A stretch of 64,000 nt of DNA from Marinomonas rhodophyticola (GCF_026113935.1 NZ_JAPEUL010000007.1:620001-684000); one strand, 5' to 3'. Numbered from the stretch's first letter, positions 1 through 10,423 are shown. Notes: a model not told the origin generated them from the letters alone. A program made the numbers and translations.

Positions 1-1492
1 AAGGTGGAAACCTATTCGTTGCCAGATCGTTCGGTATTGACTACGCCTAAGCCCAAGCAGGGTGGTTACTCAGAAGATGAGCTGTTGGCTTTGTCCGAAC
101 TGTTGGAGCAGCGCCTTCAGGACTTTGGGGTGAAAGCTGATGTGGTTGAAGTGAACCCAGGCCCGGTGATTACACGTTTTGAAATCCAGCCTGCACCGGG
201 TGTAAAGGTTTCTCGTATCACCAATTTAGCGAAAGATCTTGCTCGTTCTCTGAGTGTGATGAGTGTGCGCGTGGTTGAAGTGATTGCGGGTAAATCCACC
301 ATAGGCATAGAGATTCCGAATCAGGTTCGCGACACCGTTTATTTTTCAGAGGTGATTAATTGTGAGGCCTATGATAGATCCTCCTCGCCCCTGACATTGT
401 CATTAGGTCACGATATTTCTGGTGAGTCCCGTTGTGGTGGATCTTGCCAAAATGCCCCATGTGCTGGTTGCTGGTACGACAGGGTCAGGTAAATCGGTTG
501 GTGTGAACGCCATGATTCTGAGTATGCTACTCAAATCCACTCCGGATGAAGTGCGTATGATCATGGTGGATCCGAAAATGTTGGAATTGTCCATTTACGA
601 AGGCATTCCTCATCTTTTGACCCCTGTTATCACAGACATGAAAGACGCCGCTAATGGGTTGCGCTGGTCTGTCGATGAGATGGAGCGTCGTTATAAGCTG
701 ATGTCCAAGTTAGGGGTGCGAAATATTGCGGGTTATAACAAGAAGGTCCGTGATGCGATTGAAGCGGGTAAACCCATTCAAGACCCATTATGGCAGCCTG
801 AGATGGCCATGTTTTCAGAAGACGGTGTAGCGCGTACCGTGCCCCATTTAGAGCCTTTGCCTTACATTGTTATCATCGTTGATGAGTTTGCTGACATGAT
901 GATGATAGTGGGCAAAAAAGTGGAAGAGTTGATTGCGCGGATTGCTCAAAAAGCCCGTGCGGCAGGTATTCATTTAATCTTGGCGACTCAGCGCCCTTCG
1001 GTAGATGTTATTACTGGTTTGATTAAAGCCAACATTCCAACTCGTATGGCGTTTCAGGTGTCGTCAAAAATAGACTCACGAACCATTCTTGATCAGGGTG
1101 GGGCGGATCAGCTGCTGGGTATGGGTGATATGTTGTATCTTCCTGCTGGCTTGCCAACGCCAATTCGAGTGCATGGTGCCTTTGTTTCCGATGACGAGGT
1201 GCATGCGGTTGTTGAAGAGTGGAAACAGCGAGGGGAGCCAGACTACATTCAAGATGTGGTGGTGAACCCAGAAGATCTGATGTCAGGAGAGGATAGTGAA
1301 GATAAAGACGCACTTTATGACGAAGCCGTGAAAATTGTCATTGAAACGCGTAAAGCCTCTATTTCCTCTATTCAACGTCGTCTTAAAATAGGGTACAACA
1401 GAGCGGCTAATTTGGTTGAGTCCATGGAGGCGGCGGGCTTAGTTGGACCAATGGGAACCAATGGTCAGCGTGATATTTTGATTCCAGAATAA
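1..1492 (+). CDS. ftsK: DNA translocase FtsK, C-terminal part (frameshifted)
   Basis: FtsK is the septal DNA pump that moves chromosome termini and activates XerCD recombination at dif. The reading frame is already open at base 1, so the membrane domain lies outside the window. Visible parts are the alpha/beta motor with Walker A GTTGSGKS (near base 475), Walker B IIVDEFAD and the [12 protein letters not shown] motif, and a C-terminal gamma winged helix that binds KOPS sites. Frame 1 runs to about base 427, where one extra base (in ggtgagTccc) shifts to frame 2. Removing it restores the conserved join [18 protein letters not shown]. FtsK is normally essential, so a sequencing error is more likely than a real mutation. 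lolA follows, as in other gammaproteobacteria. Confidence 0.93.
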
Positions 1493-1558
1493 AAGCGTCA
1501 ATTTGGTGTTCTTGTATTGCGGGGTATTACCTTTTTAATGTGTTAGTGGAGAGTCATT

Positions 1559-2182
1559 TTGTTAAATAAAATCGTCACTGTGATTATGTTTGTTGTCATC
1601 ATCGCAGCTCAAGTGGCAAGCGCTCAAGCGGAAGAGGTTGGCTCAATAGAAAGTTTGTTAGAGTCAAATCGAAACATTGAGGGTGAGTTTCGACAGGTTA
1701 CTTATGATGAGAAAGGCAAGCAATTACAAGTAAGTGAAGGTGTCTTCCTGCTTGCGCAACCTAATCAATTTGTTTGGGACAGTGTCACGCCTTTTGCACA
1801 GCGTATCATCTCTGACGGTAAAACAGTTACGGTTTGGGATGTGGATTTAGAGCAGGCAACCAAGAAACCGCTATCGGGTACTGTAGGGAATTCTCCTGCA
1901 GCGCTGCTAGGACAGCCCGCAGCAGATGTTCTTCCTCATTACAATGTGACGGCGTTGGGGGATGAAAAGTTTCGTTTAACGCCAAAAGAGAATCAGGATC
2001 TCTTTCAGACACTGACTTTATCTTTTCGAAATAAAGTCATTAGTGCCATGAGTATTTTGGATTCCTTGGGTCAGACAACGGTGATTGAGTTTAAAAATGT
2101 TGAGACTCATGAAGGCGTTGCAAAAGAGAATTTCATTTTAGATTTGCCTGACAATGTGGATGTGATAGTAGAAGGCCAGTAA
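1559..2182 (+). CDS. lolA: Outer-membrane lipoprotein carrier LolA
   Basis: LolA is the periplasmic chaperone that takes lipoproteins from LolCDE and hands them to LolB at the outer membrane. The 207-residue product begins with a signal peptide (hydrophobic segment about residues 4-18, AQA-type cleavage near 24). It has the family pattern of an early GEFRQ motif, and FVWDS followed by IISDGKTVTVWD in the middle. The best start is TTG at 1559, preceded by a GGAGAG ribosome site. The stop overlaps the rarA ATG by one base, so the two are probably translationally coupled. The ftsK-lolA-rarA order is typical and supports the call. Confidence 0.93.
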   Translation: MLNKIVTVIMFVVIIAAQVASAQAEEVGSIESLLESNRNIEGEFRQVTYDEKGKQLQVSEGVFLLAQPNQFVWDSVTPFAQRIISDGKTVTVWDVDLEQATKKPLSGTVGNSPAALLGQPAADVLPHYNVTALGDEKFRLTPKENQDLFQTLTLSFRNKVISAMSILDSLGQTTVIEFKNVETHEGVAKENFILDLPDNVDVIVEGQ

Positions 2183-3531
2183 TGAAAGATCTTTTTTCGG
2201 ACATACCTGCCGAGGCATATCAGCCTTTGGCAGCGAGAATGCGACCTGTCAGTCTTGATGATTACATTGGCCAGTCGCATTTGGTCGGTCCAGGAAAGCC
2301 ATTGCGAAGAATGGTTGAAACAGGTCATTGCCATTCTTTTATTCTATGGGGACCGCCTGGGGTGGGGAAAACCACCTTTGCTCAGTTGTTGTCCCACGCC
2401 CTTGATGCTCAGTTTATTGAGATTTCAGCGGTCATGTCTGGGGTCAAAGACATTCGTGCGGCGGTAGATCAGGCGAAGCAACTGCGCATGATGAACGGCA
2501 CTCAAACGGTTTTATTTGTTGACGAAGTGCACCGTTTTAATAAATCCCAACAAGACGCTTTTTTGCCTTTTATTGAAGATGGCACCTTTTTGTTTATTGG
2601 TGCCACCACGGAAAATCCCGCTTTTGAATTAAATTCAGCGTTATTGTCGAGAGCACGAGTGTATCGTTTAAAAACGCCGAGTGTCGACGAAGTCAAGTGC
2701 GCTCTCCTGCGGGCGTTACAAGATCATCAGAAAGGTCTGGCTGCCAATGCTTTCTCTGGTGGCTTGCAAATAGACGATTACTTTCTGTCTGTGTTGGCTC
2801 AAGCGGCGGATGGGGATATTCGACGTGGGCTGAATTTCTTAGAGATATTGTCTGATCTTGTGGAGCTCGGAAGCAAGGTCACTCAAGAGCAGCTAGAAGA
2901 TGTATTAGGCGGCAGTGTGCGTCGTTTTGATCGTAAAGGGGATGTGTTTTACGATCAAATTTCTGCTTTTCATAAGTCGGTTCGTGGCTCTTCACCAGAT
3001 GGTGCTTTATATTGGATGGCACGCATGCTGGATGGCGGCTGTGACCCTTTGTATATCGCACGGCGTTTATTGGCGATCGCCTCAGAAGATATTGGCAATG
3101 CGGATCCTCGAGCCTTGCAAATTGGTTTAAATGCTTGGGCTGTTTTTGAGCGTGTGGGACCGGGTGAGGGGAATCGTGCCATTGCCCAAGCGGCGGTGTA
3201 TATGGCTTGTGCTCCTAAAAGTAATGCTGTTTATAAAGCCTTTAATCAGGCCATGGCGGACGTCGCTGCGCAACCCAGTTACGAGGTGCCTGTGCATTTG
3301 CGTAATGCGCCGACCTCATTGGCAAAAAGCATGGGGCATGGTGATGAATATCGCTATGCCCATAACGAAGAGCATGCGTATGCGGCGGGTGAGAATTATT
3401 TGCCAGAGGAGTTGGCCGAGATGCGTTATTATCAACCAACTGACCGTGGTTTGGAGAAAAAAATCTCTGATAAATTGACTTGGTTGGAGGATCTAGACGC
3501 TCAAAGCCCACTGCGACGTTACGAATCTTAA
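2182..3531 (+). CDS. rarA: Replication-associated recombination protein A (RarA/MgsA)
   Basis: RarA is a AAA+ ATPase related to clamp loaders and acts at stalled or gapped replication forks. The 449-residue protein has Walker A GPPGVGKT (about 57-64), Walker B LFVDEVHRF (about 112-120), sensor 1 GATTENPAFELNSALLSR and the C-terminal tetramerisation region. Length matches the family. Its ATG shares one base with the lolA stop codon. No frame disruption is seen. Confidence 0.95.
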   Translation: MKDLFSDIPAEAYQPLAARMRPVSLDDYIGQSHLVGPGKPLRRMVETGHCHSFILWGPPGVGKTTFAQLLSHALDAQFIEISAVMSGVKDIRAAVDQAKQLRMMNGTQTVLFVDEVHRFNKSQQDAFLPFIEDGTFLFIGATTENPAFELNSALLSRARVYRLKTPSVDEVKCALLRALQDHQKGLAANAFSGGLQIDDYFLSVLAQAADGDIRRGLNFLEILSDLVELGSKVTQEQLEDVLGGSVRRFDRKGDVFYDQISAFHKSVRGSSPDGALYWMARMLDGGCDPLYIARRLLAIASEDIGNADPRALQIGLNAWAVFERVGPGEGNRAIAQAAVYMACAPKSNAVYKAFNQAMADVAAQPSYEVPVHLRNAPTSLAKSMGHGDEYRYAHNEEHAYAAGENYLPEELAEMRYYQPTDRGLEKKISDKLTWLEDLDAQSPLRRYES

Positions 3532-3583
3532 GGTTTGTAGTGATCTGATTTGTTCTGATAAAAGACACGCGAGAGAGATGCAC

Positions 3584-3955
3584 ATGATGTATTTTATGAT
3601 TGCTTTTGGTGGTGCTTTTGGTGCCTTGAGCCGTTATGGTATGACAAAATGGGTGAATACCTATTGGCATCATCATTTTCCCTTTGCCACCATGCTGATT
3701 AATGTATTGGGCAGTGTGCTAATGGGTGTGGCGTTTGTTCTGATAAGCGAGCGCATGCCATCACTTGAACCTTATCGACCGCTTGTTATGGTCGGATTTT
3801 TAGGGGCGTTTACGACTTTTTCGACTTTTTCGTTGGAAATTGTGTCACTTATTAATATGCAGGCTTGGCTAAGTGCCGTAAGCTATTTATTATTAAGCTG
3901 CATTTTAGGTGTGGCTGGTTTGGCGATTGGAATGACGTTAACTCGTGCATTCTGA
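3584..3955 (+). CDS. crcB: Fluoride exporter CrcB (Fluc)
   Basis: A small four-helix membrane protein that works as a dual-topology dimer to export fluoride. Diagnostic stretches are GGAFGALSRYG near the N-terminus, INVLGSVLMG in helix 2 and the phenylalanine-rich GFLGAFTTFSTFSLE around the pore. Three ATGs lie close together at 3578, 3584 and 3587. The GAGAGAG ribosome site abuts the first, so 3584 or 3587 is more likely. No fluoride riboswitch was recognised in the short gap after rarA. Confidence 0.92.
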   Translation: MMYFMIAFGGAFGALSRYGMTKWVNTYWHHHFPFATMLINVLGSVLMGVAFVLISERMPSLEPYRPLVMVGFLGAFTTFSTFSLEIVSLINMQAWLSAVSYLLLSCILGVAGLAIGMTLTRAF

Positions 3956-3983
3956 TTTCTATGGTAGATTGAAGACACCCTAA

Positions 3984-5324
<1,341 letters not shown>

Positions 5325-5374
5325 TGCTTTTGTTTTAAAGTGTTTTTGTGCAGACGTGCGATCGGTTTTAAATG

Positions 5375-5397
5375 AAAAAGCCTCTTAGAGGCTTTTT
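5375..5397 (+). terminator. Terminator after serS
   Basis: The ten-base arms AAAAAGCCTC and GAGGCTTTTT flank a TTA loop and are followed by more T residues. This is a standard intrinsic terminator for serS, 50 bases after its stop. Confidence 0.9.
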
Positions 5398-5423
5398 TTA
5401 TATGAAGTGGAAAACAGAAAACT

Positions 5424-6168
5424 ATGACGGGCAAGGTCTATTTGATTGGTGCGGGTCCAGGCGATCCAGAGTTATTGACGCTGAAAGCGTATCGATTATT
5501 AAAACAAGCGGACGTGGTGCTATATGATCGCTTGGTTGGTAAAGAAATTATCGAGGCTCATTCCTGAATCTGCAGAAAAAATGTATGTTGGAAAGGCCAA
5601 GTCTTTGCACAGTCTTCCGCAAGAAGAAATTAATAGCCTACTTGCTGCTAAGGCGAAAGAAGGCCACATGGTAGTGCGTCTCAAAGGGGGTGACCCTTTT
5701 ATATTTGGGCGTGGTGGTGAGGAGCTTGAGGAGTTAATTGAAGAGGGTGTGCCTTTTGAGGTAGTGCCAGGTGTGACTGCTGCGGCCGGATGCGCGGCTT
5801 ACGCAGGTATTCCTTTGACTCATCGTGACTACGCGCAATCTGTGCGTTTTTTAACGGGGCATTTAAAAGACGGTACAACGGATTTGCCTTGGGAAGAATT
5901 GGTTCACCCTGCACAGACCTTGGTTATTTACATGGGCTTAACGGGCTTAAAAGACATCAGTCAATCATTGATTCGTTTTGGTATGAGTCCATCGATGCCA
6001 GTCGCGATTGTTGAGAAAGGCACGACGAGTGAGCAGCGTGTTTTTACTTCCACGATCCAAGATGTGTATGACGTATCTATAGAGAATGAAGCCAAATCTC
6101 CCGCTTTGTTGATTATCGGTGAGGTGGTGACCTTGCAGAAAAAATTAGAGTGGTACGGAAAATATTAA
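5424..6168 (+). CDS. cobA: Uroporphyrinogen-III C-methyltransferase (frameshifted)
   Basis: SAM-dependent methylation of uroporphyrinogen III to precorrin-2, the first step toward siroheme and cobalamin. The product starts [20 protein letters not shown] (SAM-binding loop), then [18 protein letters not shown] and the [20 protein letters not shown] motif. It is a stand-alone methyltransferase domain of about 248 residues without the CysG oxidase/chelatase part. The frame changes near 5559: removing one C in gaggctCattcct joins LVGKEIIEA to [12 protein letters not shown] at the length expected for the family. The IS110 element sits directly downstream and may have cut off former neighbours. Confidence 0.88.
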
Positions 6169-6221
6169 TAGTGGCTTGATGGATTGTTGTGGGTTTTTGT
6201 AGATACCATCTCTCCTGACCA

Positions 6222-6252
6222 GCCTCAAGTTTTTATTTAACTAACTTGAGGC
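6222..6252. terminator. Inverted repeat at the transposase 3' end
   Basis: Nine-base perfect arms GCCTCAAGT (6222-6230) and ACTTGAGGC (6244-6252) flank a 13-base loop and overlap the transposase stop codon. It could terminate the leftward transposase transcript or belong to the IS end. The T-tract is weak. Confidence 0.5.
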
Positions 6253-7223
6253 TGATATTCTGTTTGATTCTTAACAACGCCAAAACATATTTGTGACAGC
6301 TTTCTCATCGCTGCACCTAGCGCCTGCATTTTTGTTTTGCCTTGCTTTAGTAGTCTCGTCTTCTGCGCTTTTATATCGGTATTGTGTTGACCAGCTACGA
6401 TTGCGGCCATATACAATTTCGCTCTGATATAGCCTGGCCCTTCCTTACTCAAGGTTGTTTTTCCTGCCCGTTTACCAGATTCGTTGTGCTTGGGGATCAA
6501 GCCTAAATAAGAAGCCAGCTGTTTCGCGCTCTTAAACCGCTTACACGCCAGTAAACAAACCATTATTCGGGATGTTACTTCACCAACACCATTTATACTT
6601 TCAAGTAACTGGCGGTTCTTCTTCAATTGAGGATGCCTGTCAATATGCTCATCGATTTCATTTTTGAGTTTATCAATTTCAGCCTTTAACACTGCTATCA
6701 TATCTTTGAGAGATTGAGCGACCCGAGCGGATGCGCCTGAAAATCCTACCGCTTCATAACGGTTTTCTTCACGCTGTAAATCTTGCTCTAGCGCTTCAAG
6801 TCTACGCATCATTGCCTTTAGTTCTCTTGCTTCTACCGGCTCTGGCTGCCAGCTTGAAAGTGAATGTTGTTGGTCATGACCATAGCGAGCTAGCATTGTG
6901 GCGTCTGATTTATCAGTCTTATGAACTAGCCCTAATGATTTTGCATATTGTTTTGCTTTTCCAGGGTTTACATGTAAAAGAGTAAATCCTTGGGCATATA
7001 AAAAATACATCAACGGTTCGCTATAAATACCAGTAGGCTCTGTCGTAATAACAATATTCTGAGCTTCTAACCCTGTATTCTTTAGTACCCAATCAACTAA
7101 TTCTTGATAGCCTTGTTTTGTGTTCTTTAAGACCTTGGTTTTCTGCTTATTTTTGACCACGTCGCGTAACCAACTAACATCTAACTTTTCTTTACCAACA
7201 TCAATGCCAATAAAAGCCTTCAT
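6237..7223 (-). CDS. IS110-family transposase
   Basis: A 328-residue DEDD recombinase. The N-terminal RuvC-like domain shows D8 in GIDVGKEKLD, E62 in TTEPTGIY and D104/D107 in HKTDKSDATM. A coiled-coil linker (about 125-190) leads to the C-terminal transposase_20 domain, with INGVGEVTSRIM and YLGLIPKHNESGKRAGK carrying the conserved serine. The frame is intact. IS110 enzymes use a structured bridge RNA encoded in the element to choose target and donor sites. Here the candidate region is upstream of the gene. Confidence 0.95.
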   Translation of the reverse strand: MKAFIGIDVGKEKLDVSWLRDVVKNKQKTKVLKNTKQGYQELVDWVLKNTGLEAQNIVITTEPTGIYSEPLMYFLYAQGFTLLHVNPGKAKQYAKSLGLVHKTDKSDATMLARYGHDQQHSLSSWQPEPVEARELKAMMRRLEALEQDLQREENRYEAVGFSGASARVAQSLKDMIAVLKAEIDKLKNEIDEHIDRHPQLKKNRQLLESINGVGEVTSRIMVCLLACKRFKSAKQLASYLGLIPKHNESGKRAGKTTLSKEGPGYIRAKLYMAAIVAGQHNTDIKAQKTRLLKQGKTKMQALGAAMRKLSQICFGVVKNQTEYQPQVS

Positions 7224-7500
7224 CTCTATTTACTCCCCTTGTACATGCAGCATCACCCTTACTTGGGGTGCTAGGATACCATTCAGTTTAATGGAGGTTA
7301 GGAAATCAGAGACTCAATCTACAAAACAGCATCTTTGTGCTCAGGTCGCGCACGAGACTCACCGATTTCCCGATGCGATAAGTGCTAGCTAAACACTCAT
7401 CAAGAAGAGATACAAGGTCGTGCTTTAGCGCGTCAAGGTTTTTGGTTTGATGTCATCCGGCTTTTGACGGCCTAAAGGCTAACCTACATGGTTTTTTGTC
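7224..7500 (-). ncRNA. Candidate IS110 bridge RNA region
   Basis: The region upstream of the transposase has no convincing reading frame. In the IS110 group the left-end non-coding segment is transcribed as a bridge (seek) RNA. A small hairpin, CACCC (7254-7258) with GGGTG (7266-7270), is visible next to the gene. The RNA itself is inferred from the family and the empty space; target- and donor-binding loops could not be assigned. Confidence 0.35.
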
Positions 7501-7515
7501 GGCATAAATGCGGAT

Positions 7516-7848
7516 CTACAAGCAATTCGCAGGTTTTGGGAGACCGGCAATTTTGGCGGCTAGCTTAGGAGGGCTGCCGGGAAATAAGGTCATTAGATAA
7601 ATGCTTCGACCTTTTTCGGCCCCAAGTTTTTTGCTCACGGCTTTGACCAATGGGCGCATAGCTGGTGATACTTCATATTCTTGGTAAAAATCACGTAATA
7701 CGTGAATGATTTCCCAATGGGCTTCCGTTAGTGCAATGTCAACGTCTTGTGCTAATTGATGAGCAAGTTCTGGCGTCCAATCTTGTAGATTGAGCAAGTA
7801 ACCTTCTTCATCTAAAACAGCGGTTGTGTCTGTCATATTGGTTACCAA
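7516..7848 (-). CDS. tusE: Sulfurtransferase TusE (DsrC family)
   Basis: TusE takes sulfur from TusBCD and passes it to MnmA for 2-thiolation of the wobble uridine of tRNA Lys, Glu and Gln. The protein shows the DsrC fold pattern (DEEGYLLNLQDWTPELA, then AHWEIIHVLRDFYQEY) and ends KPANCL, with the single penultimate cysteine expected of TusE rather than sulfite-reducing DsrC. The likely start is the ATG at 7836 (MTDTTAVLDEEGY); 7848 is also possible and overlaps the tusB stop. Last gene of the tusDCBE operon. Confidence 0.92.
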   Translation of the reverse strand: MVTNMTDTTAVLDEEGYLLNLQDWTPELAHQLAQDVDIALTEAHWEIIHVLRDFYQEYEVSPAMRPLVKAVSKKLGAEKGRSIYLMTLFPGSPPKLAAKIAGLPKPANCL

Positions 7849-8129
7849 CTAATGTTTGCTTCGGAGGCAAAGGTTAAATCTACCCATTCTTGATCCGATA
7901 ACCCAATGCCAATCTTTGGCGATATTCCATACGCCACAGCATCACTTTGCAAATAGTAGAGTTGAGTGTTTTTTGTTTCAATGAGTGTTTGTAGGGTTGC
8001 GGTATTCTGGACAGTACGCAAAATCCCACTCTCTATTAGTAATACCTGATCATTGGCCTGTAAGCTGTTTTGCCATGTGCTTTCCAGTGGTTCAGGGTAG
8101 GTAAGTTGATTGATTTGGTGAAGTCGCAT
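7842..8129 (-). CDS. tusB: tRNA 2-thiolation protein TusB (DsrH family)
   Basis: Subunit of the TusBCD sulfur relay. The protein is about 95 residues, starting MRLHQINQLTYP at 8129, two bases after the tusC stop. Longer translation from 8177 would overlap tusC and is not needed. DsrH-like features are the LLIESGILRTV strand and a region YYLQSDAVAYGIS. Divergent in sequence, so identification leans on its position between tusC and tusE. Confidence 0.85.
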   Translation of the reverse strand: MRLHQINQLTYPEPLESTWQNSLQANDQVLLIESGILRTVQNTATLQTLIETKNTQLYYLQSDAVAYGISPKIGIGLSDQEWVDLTFASEANISW

Positions 8130-8131
8130 GA

Positions 8132-8476
8132 TTAAAACCGGAAAACTTGTTGATAGTGGGAGAACATTGCTTGCCATTCTGCGTGATTAAGTGGCTGAAC
8201 GCCTTGCCAAGTCTTGGTGTTGTCGAGTCCCGAATTGGCCTCGATGAAGACGTTTTCGATGTCGTAAAACTCTAGTCCTGCCAGTAGTTTGTGAAGGTTT
8301 TTGCCATGCTCTGCGGTCGGTTGTTGGTTGTCTGTTAAGAGGGCTAAAGCGGCGCCAGATAGACACAAGTCGACAGGTTGTTCAAAGGTGGCCAATACCA
8401 AGGCGAGATCAAGGCCTTCTTTGCACGCTAAGCTAGAATAAGGGCTGGTATTTAGGTGAATCAGAGTGTGTTTCAT
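8132..8476 (-). CDS. tusC: tRNA 2-thiolation protein TusC (DsrF family)
   Basis: A 114-residue DsrE/F-fold protein. It has the N-terminal HLNTSPYSSLACKEGLDLALVLA pattern (split here as a beta strand, loop and helix) and FEQPVDLCLSGAALALL, typical of TusC. It forms the TusBCD heterohexamer with its neighbours. Four bases separate it from tusD. Confidence 0.88.
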   Translation of the reverse strand: MKHTLIHLNTSPYSSLACKEGLDLALVLATFEQPVDLCLSGAALALLTDNQQPTAEHGKNLHKLLAGLEFYDIENVFIEANSGLDNTKTWQGVQPLNHAEWQAMFSHYQQVFRF

Positions 8477-8480
8477 AGGT

Positions 8481-8873
8481 TTACCTAAATTGGATGACTT
8501 TATTGGTGGTGTTCATCAGGTCAACGAATGTGCCCAAGCCTTCCAGCTGGAAACCTTTGGCTAGGGTGTGCTGCTCTAGTTCATAACGACGGCTTTCAGT
8601 GTCGTTAATTATGCCGCGTCTTACCGCCGCGGCGATGCATAAATACAGCGGAATGTTGTGTTGCTGTGCGATGTCTTGCCAAGCTTGAGTGATATTGATT
8701 TCGTCCCTTGGTGGCTGTGCTATTTGGTTGCCAATGAGTACGGCATCTTCATAAAAAAATACACCCTTAATGCTGTTGGGATATTCTAACAAGGCGGCTT
8801 TTATAAAGCGCAGAGCGCTATGGCACGCTTTAGTTTGATAGGGGGAGCCTGTGATAAGCAGGGTGTATTGCAT
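8481..8873 (-). CDS. tusD: Sulfurtransferase TusD (DsrE family)
   Basis: The subunit that accepts persulfide sulfur from TusA. The family's catalytic cysteine is visible in LYLCIAAAVRRGI (around residue 79). The N-terminus has the DsrE pattern TLLITGSPYQTKACHSALRF and VFFYEDAVLIGN. First gene of the leftward tusDCBE operon. A terminator-like hairpin lies just upstream and belongs to yccA. Confidence 0.92.
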   Translation of the reverse strand: MQYTLLITGSPYQTKACHSALRFIKAALLEYPNSIKGVFFYEDAVLIGNQIAQPPRDEINITQAWQDIAQQHNIPLYLCIAAAVRRGIINDTESRRYELEQHTLAKGFQLEGLGTFVDLMNTTNKVIQFR

Positions 8874-8930
8874 TAAAAAATGACCTTTTGAGTAAACTGT
8901 AAAAGCGAATTAACAGATTTTACACAGAAA

Positions 8931-8954
8931 AAAGGCCGCAGTCAGCGGCCTTTT
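8931..8954 (-). terminator. Terminator between yccA and tusD
   Basis: Arms AAAGGCCGC (8931-8939) and GCGGCCTTT (8945-8953) around a five-base loop, with A- and T-rich flanks. It lies 18 bases beyond the yccA stop on the minus strand, so it should end the yccA transcript. Confidence 0.85.
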
Positions 8955-8971
8955 CGAATGGCTCAATAGAA

Positions 8972-9628
8972 TTACTCGTCGCGAGCCATACCAAGTAGCG
9001 ACAGAATACTTAAGAACATGTTGTATAAAGACACATACAAGTTCACTGTTGCCATGATGTAGTTGGTTTCACCGCCGCGAACAATTTGGCTAGTTTGCAG
9101 CAAAATAACCGCCGCTGAGAAAAGTGCGAAACCCGCAGAAATGAAGATCTGCAGAGCAGGCATTTTTACAAAGATACCGGCGATAACAGCAAACAAGAGA
9201 ACAAAGAAACCAACAGTAATGAATCCATTTAGGAAGCTAAAATCTTTCTTTGACACCAGTGCATAAGCAGATAGGCCAAGGAATGATAGTCCTGTGATGC
9301 CCAATGCACTCATGATTAAGCTAGCGCCATTAGACAAACTCAGGTAAGCGCTTAATATTGGGCCAAGAGTAAGGCCCATAAAACCAGTCAAAGCGAACAC
9401 ACAAAGAATACCAGCAGAGCTGTTCTTAAATTTATGTGTTAGGAAAAGCAAACCATAAAAGCCTACAAGTGTGATAATGAGGCCTGGATGGGGTAAGTTG
9501 AAAGCCATGCTCATGCCCGCAGTGAAGGCGCTGAACAAAAGGGTAAGCGACAACAGTCCGTAAGTATTGCGGAGCGTTTTGTTGGCCGCTTGTGACGAGT
9601 GTGTCGAAAGGGCTTCAGTATAACGCAT
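8972..9628 (-). CDS. yccA: Bax inhibitor-1/YccA family membrane protein
   Basis: A 218-residue integral membrane protein with seven hydrophobic segments, matching the UPF0005/BI-1 family. In E. coli YccA binds and modulates the FtsH protease. Typical elements are the N-terminal TLRNTYGLLSLTLLFSA segment and the C-terminal ETNYIMATVNLYVSLYNMFLSIL with conserved aspartate in the tail (ARDE). E. coli also has yccA next to tusE, which supports the assignment. Confidence 0.9.
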   Translation of the reverse strand: MRYTEALSTHSSQAANKTLRNTYGLLSLTLLFSAFTAGMSMAFNLPHPGLIITLVGFYGLLFLTHKFKNSSAGILCVFALTGFMGLTLGPILSAYLSLSNGASLIMSALGITGLSFLGLSAYALVSKKDFSFLNGFITVGFFVLLFAVIAGIFVKMPALQIFISAGFALFSAAVILLQTSQIVRGGETNYIMATVNLYVSLYNMFLSILSLLGMARDE

Positions 9629-9730
9629 GGAATTACTCCTTTAGGGTTTAAGACAATCAATAGACTTAATATGCAGCCGAAAGTTCCAAACTTCAAGCGT
9701 GATTGTTTTTTTAGAGGGTAAATACCAAAA

Positions 9731-9756
9731 AACACCGCAACATGGCGGTGTTTTCC
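9731..9756 (-). terminator. Terminator downstream of hpf
   Basis: AACACCGC (9731-9738) pairs with GCGGTGTT (9745-9752) across a six-base loop, with A- and T-runs on either side. It lies about 60 bases past the hpf stop on the minus strand. Confidence 0.8.
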
Positions 9757-9812
9757 AGTATTTAAAGTGACAAAGCACTTAAATGAGTATTAACAGGTCG
9801 TGTCTTACCGTA

Positions 9813-10130
9813 TTAGTGCGTTATTGGCATTTTGTGAGTAATGCTTGATTGCTTGGTTTTGTGTTTATCAATTTGTTTTGCCAATTTATCGACCATTTCG
9901 TCTATGGCGTAAAATAATCTCTCTTCAGAAGAGGCGGCAGCAAAAATTTCTTTGCCAGGAATGTGTACTCTCGCTTCCGCTTTTTGACTCTTACTGTCTT
10001 TAAGTAAGGTAACATTAACCGAGGTTATTTGGTCGGTAAGCTTTGAGATTTTACTGAGCTTGTCATGAATATGCTCTTTTATTGCAGGGGTTACATCAAC
10101 GTGGTGACCAGAAATTTTGGTAGTGTGCAT
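9813..10130 (-). CDS. hpf: Ribosome hibernation promoting factor (short HPF/YfiA type)
   Basis: A 105-residue S30AE-domain protein that binds the 30S decoding site and promotes inactive 100S ribosomes. It contains the typical start ISGHHVDVTPAIKEHI, the VNVTLLKDSKSQKAEARVHIPG strand pair (read as two strands) and the SSEERLFYAIDEMVDKLAKQI helix. It has no long C-terminal dimerisation domain. The gene is isolated with its own promoter space upstream rather than next to rpoN. Confidence 0.9.
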   Translation of the reverse strand: MHTTKISGHHVDVTPAIKEHIHDKLSKISKLTDQITSVNVTLLKDSKSQKAEARVHIPGKEIFAAASSEERLFYAIDEMVDKLAKQIDKHKTKQSSITHKMPITH

Positions 10131-10423
10131 ACTACATTCCTCCTGAGTAACATTTGCAAAACAAATAACAGATAGGATCTAGAACGCGTGCTCTAGAACA
10201 GGTATAGCATGGTTTAATTGCTAATCTGTTATTGTCAGCATAGGCTTGCTTTTAGTTTGTGTCAAAGCTTTTCAATAGGCTGATAATGGCAATATATTAG
10301 AGTTAAGCCTAATCATTTTTAGGGATGCTTGATCACAGTTCATTGAAGGTTCTCGTGCTTATGGGAACGGCTTTTGATAGACTGTTGCGTTAGGTATGTA
10401 AAGCAAAGCGCAAAGCGAGATTT
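10131..10423. other. Intergenic region hpf / DnaT-like
   Basis: About 290 bases between divergent genes. It should contain both promoters, but no clear sigma-70 pair, operator or small gene could be picked out with confidence. Confidence 0.4.

Larger units (their letters stand above)
6222..7500 (-). mobile_element. IS110-family insertion sequence (approximate ends)
   Basis: One transposase gene plus about 280 bases of non-coding DNA upstream of it, set between cobA and tusE. IS110 elements usually lack long terminal inverted repeats and obvious target duplications, so the ends cannot be fixed from this sequence alone. The given limits are estimates. Confidence 0.55.

Noticed and set aside
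415-440. Programmed frameshift in ftsK
   Set aside because: No slippery heptamer or downstream structure is visible, and FtsK is not known to use one. A single extra base is enough.
6180-7515. Terminal inverted repeats and target duplication for the insertion sequence
   Set aside because: No matching ends were found, which agrees with IS110-family behaviour; the small palindrome at 6222-6252 is internal to the transposase end.
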